Part shown: positions 34,701 to 47,000 of the stretch, in pieces
Numbering within the stretch: position 1 is the first letter of the stretch
How the letters are laid out: every line of letters begins with the position of its first letter
Assembly: GCA_028554755.1 (NCBI GenBank)
Contig: JAPTOF010000019.1
Coordinates: 5,838,001-5,902,000 of the forward strand
Source: Cordia subcordata
Lineage: Eukaryota > Streptophyta > Magnoliopsida > Boraginales > Cordiaceae
Length of the DNA: 64,000 nucleotides
Reading direction: 5' to 3'
Notes under the pieces: generated by a model
Told to the model about the DNA's origin: nothing
Databases searched by the model: none
What the model saw: only the letters and a program-made list of their open reading frames with translations
Position numbers and translations under genes: made by a program

Positions 34701-36972
34701 ATTTATTAGATGAAGGACCTGAGATGTATGAATCTTTGAGCTCCTCAAAGAAGCTTAAGCTCTTGAATTTTTTATGTGATGAGGTTCTTGAAACTGTGTA
34801 AGTCAAAGAAATTGTTAGAGCACTTCTCTTTTTTGAATTTTATTTTAATTTTTTTTATATTCTATTTAGTTGTGTTGCCTCTATTTGTACAGTAAGGTAA
34901 GGGAGTGGATTGAAGAACAGAATGCAAAATCTGCTGAAAAGGCAAAGGATGCCAGAGACAAAGTTCTTGCTGCAAAAGATAAGGTAATAATAATTATCAA
35001 TTAATTGCCAGTGGAATCATGTAACCATCTTCTTCAGGAGGTGCTAATGTTTATTTGAAATTGTTTTCGACAGGAGAAGAATTTGAAGAGAAAAATGCAA
35101 GATGATATTGCAAAAGCAATTATTGCCAAGGATGGTGCTCCTCTATCAATTGCAGAGCATGAAGCTATTGTTTCTAAAATCAAATGTAAAGTAGCAGAAG
35201 CTCATGCTGAGCTGCTGGATTCCCAAGGCCTATTATCAAAGAGTATGTATGAATTCTCTTAACCTACCAAGACAGATTTACTTCACTTGTTTGAGTAATA
35301 ATATTTGGAACATTAGTTGGTTTTCCACAGTTGATTATCCATTTTTGTTCTTGGGTTTTTTTTCCCCTTCATTTCAATTAATTATTTTTGAAATTTTCTG
35401 AATTTTATGAGGAGCCTGGCATTGGTACTTGATTAGTGAAGAATTCAAATAAAACTTGGAATAAGTTCTGTTCCCCATGTTGCTTTCAATCATTGTTTTC
35501 ATCTGTTAATCTTTGACATATTTGCGGTTTGAAGATGTGACTTCATGCATGCTAATAACAAGTTTTGGTGTTATTGTGACTAAATGTGATTTTACAAATG
35601 CAACACAAGTCTGATCTCTCTGCATTATGACCTTTCTGATATATTCTGCCCCTTTTGTCTTATATTGCTCCTGATGGAAAATGCTGCAAATGGAATATAT
35701 TTTGTACTATATTGTAGTAGAACACTAGTGGTTGCCATGCATAACACTTCGTTTCCCACCAAAGGCATTATTCAACTACTATGTATGTGAGCACTAAGTT
35801 TGTACTAATTCCTTTTCTGCTTGCCCAACCTCATCTGTTTCTGAGTGAAAATGCCTAGGATACTGATGTACCTTATAGTGTCCATGGGTGCTCCAAAGAC
35901 CAGCACTGGTTGAAAGAGAAGACAATCCATTCTCAACATTGATATATGTTTGTTGAACATTTATTTCTGATGAGTATATATTGTTTTATTTTGTAATCTA
36001 GATCTTTTGAAACAATTTTTGATCCATTATATTTATCTTTGTGGCTTGATATTAAAAGCTACATTGGTGTGTGCTGACTTTGTCTCTATTTGGATATGAT
36101 TGTTGTAGATAAACGAAAATGTGATGCCATGAGAACAGAGCCCATCCTTTTGGATGTTAATGGTTGTGTCTATTGGAGATTAAAATGCTGCTCGGACAAA
36201 TCTGATATATTGCTTCAAGGCAAGCTCCAAATACATTATCTTGCACCACCTTGACAGCTTGATTTTGGATGATCTTGATATAACCTCTTTCATTGCAGAT
36301 GTGGGTAGTGGCAATGCTCTTGCATTGGATGAGAAATGGTTCACTTTTGATGTTGACCAAAAAGAAAAAATTGAACAGCATGTTAGCTCTCTAAGGTAAG
36401 CACCATTGGTGGAAACTGTAGCTATAGTTGAAGATTTTGAAGGTTCACACTTTTGAGTCTGTTAGCATATGATCTAGCCAGACAAAACTGGCATGGGCAT
36501 TTCTCCCTCTTTGCTGTCTCTCTACCGTTTGTAGCCAAAAAAAAAGGAATTGTTCATGCGAAGACTGAAAATAATATGTTTGTGATGTATTTGTTGACAA
36601 TCTTGTCCTCTCTCCATAAAAGTAATCTAAACCTGTTATGGGCAAAATTTTTTCTCATCCAGTTTTGGTTTCTTTGTTCCATCTATCATTTTATGCATGA
36701 AAATGCCAAATCTTCCTTCTCTCTCCCTGTCTTTCTCTGTCCTTCCTGCAAACTAGCAGCAATATTTGGACCTACATCTGCACTAGTTCGGAAGGTGACT
36801 GATCTTATATGCTTGAATTGTTTCTTGTGTTTGATGATGAAGATGTTCTTAATGTGACTTGGTTGCTAATTTCTCTGCTTCTCTTTTGTTGCTTCTTTTA
36901 TCTAGGAGGAAGAGACTGCGAGCTCAAAGGCTTCCGCTGATAGCATGCCAAGATAATGAAGCTCAGTTGTAA
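31738..36972 (+). CDS. CDCA7-like zf-4CXXC_R1 protein with DDT/WHIM region
   Basis: A nuclear chromatin protein: animal and plant CDCA7 proteins partner the remodeller HELLS/DDM1 in keeping DNA methylated. Twelve exons: 31738-31941, 32295-32392, 32651-32737, 32815-32959, 33069-33863, 34376-34518, 34600-34797, 34893-34983, 35074-35242, 36109-36219, 36299-36395 and 36906-36972 join to 734 residues. The N terminus is basic and Ser/Lys-rich. The zinc domain at about 66-129 has CHQC (66/69), Cys80, Cys89, CHKC (94/97), CPKC (117/120), Cys124 and CNCSFC (126/129). Residues 263-339 are a tandem repeat. A DDT domain begins near 420 (NAFQFLEFCAVFGK, then VLDLKKGQAECILRDII). The C-terminal third, with a Lys/Glu-rich stretch, looks like WHIM. 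Introns 5 and 10 use GC donors. I name no ortholog. Confidence 0.9.
33321..33551 (+). repeat. 78-bp coding tandem repeat (26 residues, three copies)
   Basis: Units 33321-33398, 33399-33476 and 33477-33551 in exon 5 of the CDCA7-like gene each encode SSLNEPSLH.DEKKPKKPKR plus DGLQ.N. The third copy lacks one Lys codon. Nucleotide identity between copies two and three is near complete, so the last duplication is recent. Each unit places a KKPKKPKR-type basic patch after an acidic DE, which resembles a nuclear localisation or DNA-contact segment (inference). Confidence 0.92.
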
Positions 36973-39356
36973 AATAGTTCTCATTTTTGATTCATTGCTG
37001 TAGGGCCAGTCCAATTGAGGTATTATAAGTTAGTAATTACATTTTTAACTTGTAATTTTATCAAGGAAATTGCTACATGGAGCTTTGCTTTCCAATGTTT
37101 CTGTGAACAAGTTTCTAAAACAAGAAGTGACCATCTTCCCAACCTCTTGTCAATTATCTTTACATTCTCTTAAAGTCTGGTAGCGACACGACCAAGCAAC
37201 AAATATGCAGTCTAAGCTAGAAGCTTTCTGGATAAAACATCTCATTTGCGACTTACAGATTGCTGGTTACAGGATTCTATTGCAATGATCTCTTTTTACT
37301 CTTCACATATTATATACCTTTTACCTCCTTCTGGTTACACAAGTGTTGATCTCTGTCGGTGCTTTTTTTAACATCTTAGCTGCTACTAAACTGAATCTTG
37401 ATTGTTTCTAAGTTATCCCTTTCTGGTTTAGGTGGACTTCTTTGTGTATACTTCCTTTTTTTCAATTTTTTAAATGCGGATGGATAAGTAAATTCCTTTT
37501 TCTTTTCTAATTACTATGATGATAATGAATCAAAAGATTTCTACGATATATTAATTCAATCCTTCCTGGTCTTGCAAATGCAGGTTTTTTACTTCTTGGT
37601 GGAGCCAACACCGAAGTGGTTAAGATACATTGGGTGCTTGGTTGCTTATTTGAGTTGTTCTGATATGTATGTGCCTTTTTTAAGAGCATGGTTTTTGTAA
37701 TCTAGATATATTGTCACATTAAGTCTAACCGGTGTAATTGTTCCCGCCTATAAGTGCAACAATTCATTTTGTAACCGGAGCTCTACAGCTTTTGTCCATG
37801 TATGGCAGGCTACGGAAGATTCTTTTGGGTTGTTTTTGTTGCATATTTCTTTTTATTTTTAGTTTTAATCTGTTATTGCATTTAACTCTCGGTAGGCAAT
37901 CTTTTGCTTGTTTAATACTAGGATGGCAATTTGATATTACATTATGATTTCATTATAAAATTACAACAGTCGAGGATGTCCAGCTTGCTTGCACATAGAG
38001 ATGAAATTCGAACTGTTGATCTCCCTTTCATCCCCCTTCTAGTTTTTAATCTGTCGATATTTTTGATTAATCTTCTTGTTCCCGGATTTTCTACCGGAGA
38101 AAATTGTTTATTCTTTGAGAGAGTTGGTAGAACAAAAAGGTCATTCCCATTATCTTTCTTTGATTTTTGATTAAAGATCAAGATTAAAATTTTATCTATG
38201 TGAGTATTTTTGTGTATCTCCGAGATTGTGGTTTCATGTACCAACAAAAATATTTCTATGGGGCTACATTTGAGATTTTTGTTCAAGTAGGCTGATGAAG
38301 GATGGATGTGAGTAAGATATAGTCATTTCTAGTCTCTTATATTTCATTGAAATTAAGATAACATAGTAAATTTTCACTTTTCTTCTAAGAGATAAAAATA
38401 AATAGAAAAATATTTTTTGAAGTGTCTTTTCTGGCTGGAGGAAAGATATATTTTAGAATTTTAGATTTATCTTAAGGAAAAGAATAACATAGAAGAGACT
38501 TAAACAAAATGGAAAAATAAATTAATGAGAAGTTGTTCATAGAAATTAGAAGAACTCAGAAATATCTTTATCACAACAGTATTATAAGACATGCCTTGTG
38601 AGAATATTAAACTCTTGCCTCATTGATGGTTTTTCACATAATGAATGTTTTATCTAAAAACAGCGTGTACTTATTAAATAATTAATATACAAATATATGG
38701 AAAAAAAATAAAAACTTAATTATAACTTTCTAACTTGTTTTACAAACAACAACAATTAACTTCAAGAAAACCAAGTACAGTACTGACAAAGATTGTAATA
38801 ATTCTCATTTAAATGCCCCACAACACATCATTAAGCATATGTATAAAGTTAAAAGTCCAAATGTTTTGCTTTACTTAGGTTAACATGTAGGCGTGAGGCA
38901 AAACATGATCTAGCATACTGCAACCACAGAACCCAGCATCCCATCTAAATTAGAGGCCTGGAGATTGCAGGCAGGTTCTGATTTTTAATATGCGATTTTT
39001 TCGTAACATAATAACGTTATGAGTTAAATTCAAATTGTAAACGAAAAATATAGTGGTGAGGGGGTTGGGAGTTAGGGTTTTTCGGTTGTCGTGCTATACA
39101 GTTGCTTGTGTAATTCGAATTAGGTAACAAAAGTATGCACGTGAAACAAACGGAAACAACAGAACATTGACAAAGGACTAAAATAAATCCAAAAATACAA
39201 ACATGACAACCTTATCACCTTACTCTCGTAATTCATGATTGCTCATAGTATCAAATGATCAAACATCGCAGCATGCATAGGACATGGAGTTCATGAATAC
39301 TAGGGAAAGCGAGAATCTTTCAGCAATTTCTTTTTCTTTTTTCCTTTTCATGAATT
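36973..39356. other. Convergent spacer, 3' UTRs, no recognised gene
   Basis: It lies between the 3' ends of the CDCA7-like gene and the 321-aa gene. Short frames at 37507-38286 have no family features and overlap one another on both strands. I see no RNA gene or clear transposon end. Confidence 0.5.
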
Positions 39357-39610
39357 TTAGCAAGCATTAACATGCCAAAGGAAGATATTCCTCATCCTGG
39401 GTTTGTGTATGATGTTTTTCTGATGCCTTCTTTTCATCCATAAACTCCTCCATGACAAGCAACCACCCTGCCTGCTGCACCTGCTGCATATCATCTGTTT
39501 TGATTTCTTTTTCTCTCCGGCCTCATTTCCTTTCGCGTCTTCTTCTTCCTCTCTTGTTTCTTTCATTTCTACCTGTAGTACTCATGTGTCAGATACAATT
39601 AGTTTATGCA

Positions 39611-39645
<35 letters not shown>

Positions 39646-40505
39646 TATATAGATATATATATTTCTTTTTGGTCGGAAAAAAGAAATGTACTTCATATTA
39701 TAATTTTGGCAAGATGTATGCTATATGTCTGTCTAGGTGATATTAGTGTTTCTCATTGAGAAAAAGATAACGCAAACTAGGCCACGTTAGGCTTCCTGTT
39801 TATTAGACAAATCACAGCGAGTAAAGTGTACTGGCCTTTATTTTGTGCATTAATTGTGTTCGAGATTACTTGCATTTGTAATTAATTTGTGAACGATGTT
39901 CGGGATTATTAGGGTCTCCATACTTTCTCAATGAAATTATACTATGACTTCTTAACTGAAAGATAGCCAAGTAAAAACATAGTGATAACAGCTAGATCCT
40001 GAGAAGGTAGATTCCATTAGTATTTAGGATCTATAAGTGTATGTCAAGCTAGAATCTAGGGAAGAGATATAAGAGAATAAGAATGAAAATGAAAAAGAAA
40101 AGGAGAGAGAGAGAGATCAATTATTGATACATGCATTAAATGAATGGCAAAAGGATGATAAATTTTCCCAATATCTAGTTTGGACCAGCGCATATTGTAG
40201 TTTAGATTATTTCCACAAGTCCACAATGAATGATTTAGTCATTTCCCATTAATTCACTAAAAAGCTGCTTCAGCAATGGCCATAGAAATAGGAAAACGTT
40301 TTCTGGAGGAGGGAGCAAGCGAAAAAGGAAAAGCATTTGATCCCCACAAGAAAGAAGTCTTCTGCTTGTCCTTGTGGTAAGCACTTATTGAATAAGCTCC
40401 GGGGGACCAACTATACGAGTCCCCCATGCAGTTGGGCCACACTCCACCACCAATTGTCTGGTCTGGGGAGAGCTAGTCGTTATCAGATTTCATCCAACAG
40501 TGGGG

Positions 40506-40558
<53 letters not shown>

Positions 40559-42277
40559 GATGTATCTTCGTTTAAAGCCTGGATCTTTTAGTATGTCTTT
40601 GATATATGCAAATGCTTTTCAAAAGTGGTATTAAATCTTAGCGTTGGATGTTTCCATTATTACCAGTAGCTGTAGTTATATTGCATTCAATTATATATCA
40701 GGCAGTAAAATTTAAGAAGAAAACATTGCAGGTAGGCATAGATCTTCTTTGCATGATGTGCATGGGACCATCCAAGATTTCATAGCATCACACGGAAAGT
40801 GAAGCAATTCAACTCAAATCTCATACCATCACACAATGCAATGCTTCCTCCCTAACTTCGAGACCACTCAGACTATAGCCAACTCTACAAAGTATATACT
40901 TGATGAGACCAAACTAATTAACGCGACCCTTCCGAAGAAATAATAGAAAAGTCTCGTTACAAGCTAGTCATAAAGAAAGTGAGGTTTTATTCTAAAAGTA
41001 TCTGTGCCAAGCCTTGAGACTAATCCCTATAAGTCTTTAGTGATAAAAGTAAAAGCCTTTTAATAAATGTATTTTTGGAAATTCGAACTTATATTCTTTT
41101 CTTTAAGGTCGCGAAACTACCTTCTCAACTAACAATCTATTAGTGGTGTGTTTGTATTTTTGTCAACGAAAACAGCTAGCAAGCATGTTACATTGTTATT
41201 TTACTAATAATTGAAAATTAAAAAGAGACCTACCACTTCCTCAAATTTTCCTTTGACACTTGAAATAGGAGAGTCTCCACTCTCTGCTTCATCGCGCTTT
41301 ATCGACCTTTCTTCGATCGAAGGAGTAGGAACTGGACTAGGAGGACTATTTGTAATAGTATCATCAACTGGTGTGCTTTGGATTCCAATATCTCTAGTCA
41401 TGCCATGATCAATCTTATTCTCTGGAAAAATGTTAATTAAATATTAGAGGAATTCAAAATTCCAAGTCTGGAAACAAAAAATCTAAAATGCAAATATACC
41501 TTGAGTGGCGGTCTTGACTTCATGTTCAAGTGTAGTGATGGGAAGCTTCATATGGAATTGGCGTGGCTGATGAGCAGGATATATAAGCGGTGCAGACATT
41601 GTAATCCTGCTGCTTATGTGTCGAAATGATCTTGCACTAAGTGCTTTGGCAGAAAGGCATTCCAGGGGAACTTCTCCTGATAAAGGGTTGCAAATGTATC
41701 TTTCTGCTTCACTCCACTTTGAGTTTAGAGCCAACCCTTCAGGCGACATGTATTCCCAGCTGTATATTGTCTTTGCCTGCAATGCTGCATCAAAAATCAC
41801 CAATCAACTTATAACAATCTTATACCAAAAAGAACTTATGTCGACATTATCATACAAGTTTTTAACGGAAAAGCTTACCTTTGAGGGCAGTGGTGAATGA
41901 ATAAGTTGACGGGTCGATTTCTTCTGGGAGAAAATGAAAGTTCGTGAGAAGAATGCATTTGCATGTGATGCGTATATGCTTTCTAGATTTAAGATTTCAG
42001 ATGAACGTAGAACAAACACAGCATTGAGGGGGTGTTTTTAATTACCTCTAACGCCGTAGCCAGGTGAAGAAGCTGTGCTAGAAATGGTAACATTTGATCT
42101 GTGAGGCCTGCTGGCCCGATCTTCTCTGAAGCTTCTGATATATGATGCTGAGTACCTTCTTGAACAAGTGTTTTCTCGGCTAATTCGGGCCCGGAGAGCC
42201 CATTCTTTCAGGCTGAATTCAGTCTCATCGTGCCGGCGTGAACCTATCGATGGCTGCTCCATTGTAGATGTCACCAT
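39357..42277 (-). CDS. Uncharacterised plant protein, 321 aa
   Basis: Five minus-strand exons, 42277-42046, 41923-41879, 41784-41500, 41421-41234 and 39572-39357, close in frame to 321 residues. A leader intron probably lies at about 42292-42374 (GTGAGT donor, TCTTGCAG acceptor). The protein starts MVTSTMEQPSIGSRRHDETE; MEQPS five codons later is an alternative start. It has a basic, Arg/Ser-rich N-terminal part (SLKEWALRARISRENTCSRR), a middle part with aromatic residues (KTIYSWEYMSPEGLALNSKW...RYICNPLSGEVPLECLSAK), a Pro/Ser-rich acidic linker, a Glu/Lys stretch, and a basic C terminus with CSRCSRQGGC and RHQKNIIHKPR. No signal peptide or membrane segment is obvious. I do not recognise the family and give no function. 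The last intron is 1,661 bases and holds two microsatellites. Confidence 0.8.
39612..39661. repeat. AT microsatellite
   Basis: About 50 bases of near-perfect AT dinucleotide with two AG interruptions, in the last intron of the 321-aa gene, 40 bases upstream of its last exon on the minus strand. It lies close to the acceptor and could vary in length between individuals. Confidence 0.9.
40510..40560. repeat. GA microsatellite
   Basis: About 50 bases of AG/GA dinucleotide with one interruption (GGGA), inside the long last intron of the 321-aa gene. The Arg-Glu frame over it is an artefact. Confidence 0.9.
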
Positions 42278-42375
42278 TTCACCAATCTGCAAGATACAAA
42301 GTCTTTTTCGTTCTTGGCGAGTTTTTGCAACTTGGATCTAGTTTGTATACTATAATTTGAATTATGACTCACTGC

Positions 42376-43824
42376 AGAATCAGCAAAGAAGATGCTGAAT
42401 TTTTGCAGTAGCTCTGAAAAAATACTCCTAAGATCAAGCCAAAAAGATTTAAAATTTAAAATTTTCTACTATTAGTTGCTCTTCCCCCTACTGGACACAC
42501 TAACATCAATTTAGCCACTGGGCCACTTGTGGTCTACAATCACCAGGAAAATGATCAAGAGAAGTCTATATAATCTGATGTCTTTGCCAATTAATCAAAA
42601 TGTTGTGTTTTGCATTTAAAGATGAGATGTAGAAATTTTGTTGAAGCAATGAGCTAGAATTTATAATATTCTTCTCTTGAACTTCACATATGGAGTTACA
42701 ATGGGTTTTTTCGTGTCAATCAAGGCTTTTTTGGGTGAGTCATTGTAACGACTTAGGCCTAACTACTGGCTTGTCACCAAACTTGAGCCTAATTAACTGG
42801 TCCAAAATGCTTAAGCTAGTAATGACAGTAGTAATGAACCCAAGTTATTATAAAGTGCATACAAATCTCACACAGAATCGATATGGGATGAGGCGTTACA
42901 AACTCCCTCCCTTAAAGATGCGACGTCCTTGTCGCGTCCCAAAGACAAACATAAGATAGTAATAATGAACCCAAGCCATTATAAATGCACACAAATTTCA
43001 CAGAGAACCGGTGTGGGATGGAGGGTTACAGACTCCCCCCTTAAAGACGCGACGTCCTCGTTGTAGCCCAAAAACAAATAAAACAAAACTACAGCCCAAA
43101 CCCTCAGGCCCGCGAGCGAAATTGGTGTTGTAGGCATAACTAATAATTATTTGGGCCTTTAATCAATTGATCCAAAATGGTTATCCCAAGTTATTAGTTA
43201 TACCCACTCAACCCACTTATAAACAAGTCACAAGTCACATCACAAACCGACGTGGGATGTCATAGTCATTGTTTTGTTGTTTCATTTTTCCAGTAGGAGT
43301 GGGTGCTGATACATACGGCTATTCACTTATTGTCCTGAAATTTGGTACGATGGACCTGGATGGCTAGGAATCTTACGTAGATATGGTGTCTTAAAATTTG
43401 GTTAGACTACTGGGCCTATTTGTTTGGATGGTTAAATTCAGTATATCATTTTGAGGTAAAAAGGTGTTTGATAGTACATATAAGTACTTTTTATGAAAAG
43501 TGCTTTTCACTATTGTCAAAATGGTACATAAAGATCAAATCTACAAACATGATCAGTCCTAATCGACACAGTCATTATTTTTTAGGTATGATCATGTCTT
43601 GAGATATATGATTTATGCTAGGGTTAAGTATGGGTCATGGAATTTTTTATTGGAATGAAATTCCATACAGAATTACCTCGAAAGTTTTGATTTTTTTTTT
43701 ACTATTTTGTCTCGTACCATCATGAACCTCAAACTTTGTGATGGGAATATTTGTGAATTGTCATTTGCCATGTTGTTATTGTTGCCTAGTTAAATTAATT
43801 TTTCTAATTTGCATTAATGATGGT
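42376..43824. other. Upstream region of the 321-aa gene with repeat remains
   Basis: It holds the probable first leader exon (before the donor at about 42374) and promoter, then the 'cgacgtcc' tandem repeat at 42823-43085 and AT-rich sequence up to copia element 3. No coding gene is seen. Confidence 0.45.
42823..43085. repeat. Tandem pair of about 130 bp with TGTGGGATGG...CGACGTCC motif
   Basis: Two diverged copies, about 42823-42956 and 42957-43085, each contain GTAATGAACCCAAG..ATTATA, then GATATGGGATGAGGCGTTAC (or GGTGTGGGATGGAGGGTTAC), then CTTAAAGA(T/C)GCGACGTCCT. A third related phrase CCGACGTGGGATG lies near 43249. This wording is familiar from repeats dispersed in plant genomes, often LTR or TRIM sequence. 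Nearby TGTAACGACTTAGGCC at about 42743 could be a left terminus. The class is not settled. Confidence 0.6.
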
Positions 43825-44066
43825 TGAAAAGATAGAAAGAGAGGAAAATATCTTCATTTCTCAATTGATTTCTTACAATTATGAGCTGTATATAGTGCTT
43901 AGCTGAGTGTTCTAGAACAAGTTAGTTACAATTATTCTCCACTAACTAACTAATCATTGCTTAACTAACACCTAAAAGTTATCACTTATTCCAGTAAACT
44001 CTCATTTGACTAGTCCTTAAGTCTTGAGTATTTGCAGTTAAAGGACTTTAGTTATTCACCTTATCA
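43825..44066 (-). repeat. 3' LTR of copia element 3
   Basis: Plus-strand termini TGAAAAGATAGAAAG and TTCACCTTATCA. It lacks the extra TATATG repeat found in the partner at 49970. The polypurine tract lies at 44067-44076. Confidence 0.9.
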
Positions 44067-47000
44067 TCCCCCCTCATACTGATCATTGGAACAGCCAATG
44101 GAAGTTTGGACTTTGAGTACTTAAACTGGGATTGAGGAAGATGTTTTGTGAAATCAGCCACCTGTTCTTTTGAAGCAATATTTGCTACTTGAAGCTTTTT
44201 AGCTAATACATGTTCCCTTACAAAATGATAAACAATCTCTATAAGCTCTGTTCTTGCATGATAGACCGGATTGTTTGCAAGTGCCAAAATAGAGCTGTTG
44301 TCACAGTAAATAACTGGGATAGGAATAGAAACACCAAGATCTTGAAGATCGTAAGTGATCCACTTGATTTTTGCAACAATGGAAGCAAGTGCCCTATACT
44401 TAGCTTCAGTAGAAGATCTATGTAAGTGTAAGTATCTTCAGAGGGGGGTGAATTAAGATATCTAACAATTTTCATCTTTAAAAATTCACCAAATAAATTA
44501 AGCAATTTCTCTTAAGCAATATATCAAACACAAGGGTATCAATTAAGTAAATAATGTAGTTGAAGAGTAGAGAGTAGGAAGATAAACGATTTTTAGGTGG
44601 TTCAGCCGAACTTACGTCCACCGCCTAAGGATGCTCCTCTTAGGATTTTAATAATCTTCACTAAAATGCTTCTTCAACTCTTGGTGAAGCACAAACCAAG
44701 CTTTATAACTCTTTGAGACCACCTCTCAAAGAACCCAGAAATTTCTTCTTTAAGATTTCCCCACATTCTTTGAAAGTTTACCAATTGTTCTCACAATATT
44801 TTCAAGCTATTTGTGTATGTACACAATCAAGAAAAATGTGAAAATGGTGAAAGATAGATTGGTTCTTCTTACAAGAAGATATAACAAATAAAGCTCTTGA
44901 AAGCTCAAAGATTTCACAAGTGTAGCTAAAAAATTTTAGCAATTGGATGATGATTTCAAATTTTGCAAGCTTAGATTAATTATATTTTGATGCTTTGAAG
45001 GTGTATTTAAAGAGTTTTTGAGGTTAAGGCTTTGGTAGGTAGAAGAAAGGAAGAAAAATGGGGTCGAACTGTAATAAACGACTATTGCATTTATTACAGC
45101 AACTCGCTCAACCGGTCGACCGGTTTGCCCCTTTACTTTCTAACTAGGCCGAACGCCTTAGCCGGTTGACCACCTAGGGGGTTCGACTTTTTCCCTACAA
45201 TTCTGTTTTGGTCGGGTAATTTCTCTGGTTAGCCAGTCGACCGGCTTAGGGGTTCAACCACTCTAGAAAAGCTGAAGCAAAGCCAAACAGGACTAAAACA
45301 CAATTTAACAAGTTTTGGCAATCTTTCATATCACCAAATCAACTAAAACTCTTTGTAAACAAATTTTCAAAGCTTCAGATCATTCCAAAACACATGTTTA
45401 TGCTATGTATGCATTGAAATCATTTTTGCATTTTTTGAAAGACATTGTTCATGAGATTTAAATTGTGTGCGTTATGAAAAAAAATGGGAGTTTGAGTTAT
45501 TACTTGCGATTCTAAAGTATTTCACAAAAGAGCAATATATTCGGTACCCCTTATGAAACCTTATCTCCTCCTTATGACTTTTCATCATCTTCTTTGTCAA
45601 ATTGACTTTGATAAATAATGTTCTTCATGGCCATCTTTCAAACATCTATCTTTAGAATTCATATTTGACACTCTATGAGATGTTTTTAGTGAAATGAACA
45701 TATTTAGTAAAATTTAATCAAAATTTTCATCATCAAAATCAATAATGAATATTTAGTCAACAATCTTACAACTGTATGCTACTTCTTTGAACACCACGAG
45801 ATCAAGTTCTCACCAAGGAATAAGCAATACCCTATTGTAGACTTTCTATCACTGCTATTAGTGGCCTAATTTGAATCAAAAAATGCTTTAAGGTGTAGTA
45901 GACTAGGTCTAAACCATAAGCCACAAGAGATAGTTCCCTTGATAAACCTTAGAAGTTTCTTTCAAGCAGAGAAATCATATTGAGTAGGAGAATGCATATG
46001 TTGACAAATGCTATTGACGGCGAACTATATATCTGGCTTTGTGATAGTAAGGTATTGTAATACACTAACCAAGCTTCTAAAGTATGTGGGATCAGCATAA
46101 GTAGTAGTATTTATAATTGAGTAGGCAGTTTGTTTAGAAATAGTAGGAATATCAGATGATTGACAATCAGTCAAGCTTGCTTTCTTGAAGATATCCATTG
46201 CATACTTAGTTTGATGAAGAAGAATGCCTTTATCAGTCTTTTGTACCTCTAATCCAAGAGAATTTGATAGTTCTCCTAGGTCTTTTATAGTAAACTAAGT
46301 ATGCATAGAAGTCATCAGAGTTCTAATAGCTTGAGGACAGCTACCAATTATTATTAGATCATTTACATAAACAAGAACCATTTTCATAGATGTTGTAGTT
46401 CTAAGAACAAATAGAGAATGATTTGAGAAACTGTAGATGAAATCTTGCTAAATGAGAAAATTGGCTAGCATTTGGTACCAAGCTCTAAGAGCTTGTTTTA
46501 AGCCATACAATGAGTTATGTAATTTGCAGACATGTTTAGGTTTATCAAGATTTTCAAAGCCTTGTGGCTGCACCATATCGACTTTTTTTATTTAGATGGC
46601 CATGAAGAAAGGCATTGGATACATCCAATTACCTGAGTAGCCAGTTATTTGTGAGAGCTGGTGAGAGAACCATCTTCATTGTTTAAGGCTTAACAATTGA
46701 TCTAAAGGTCTCAGTATAGTTTAGGCCTTCTTTATGATGGAATCTATTAGCAACAAGCCTAGATTTATATCTAAAAATTGAGCCATCAGCATGATATTTG
46801 ATCCTGAACACCCACTTACATCATATTGGACTTTTGCTAGGTGGAAGAGGAACAAAGGACCAAGTTTGCTGCTTGATTAATGTATTAAATTCTTCCTACA
46901 TAGCTTGTCTCTAGTGAGTTGATTGGAGCTTGCTTAAATTTTATAGGTTTTGAAGTTGATGGTTGAGAATTAAGATGATAGAAGAACTATTTCAACTTAA

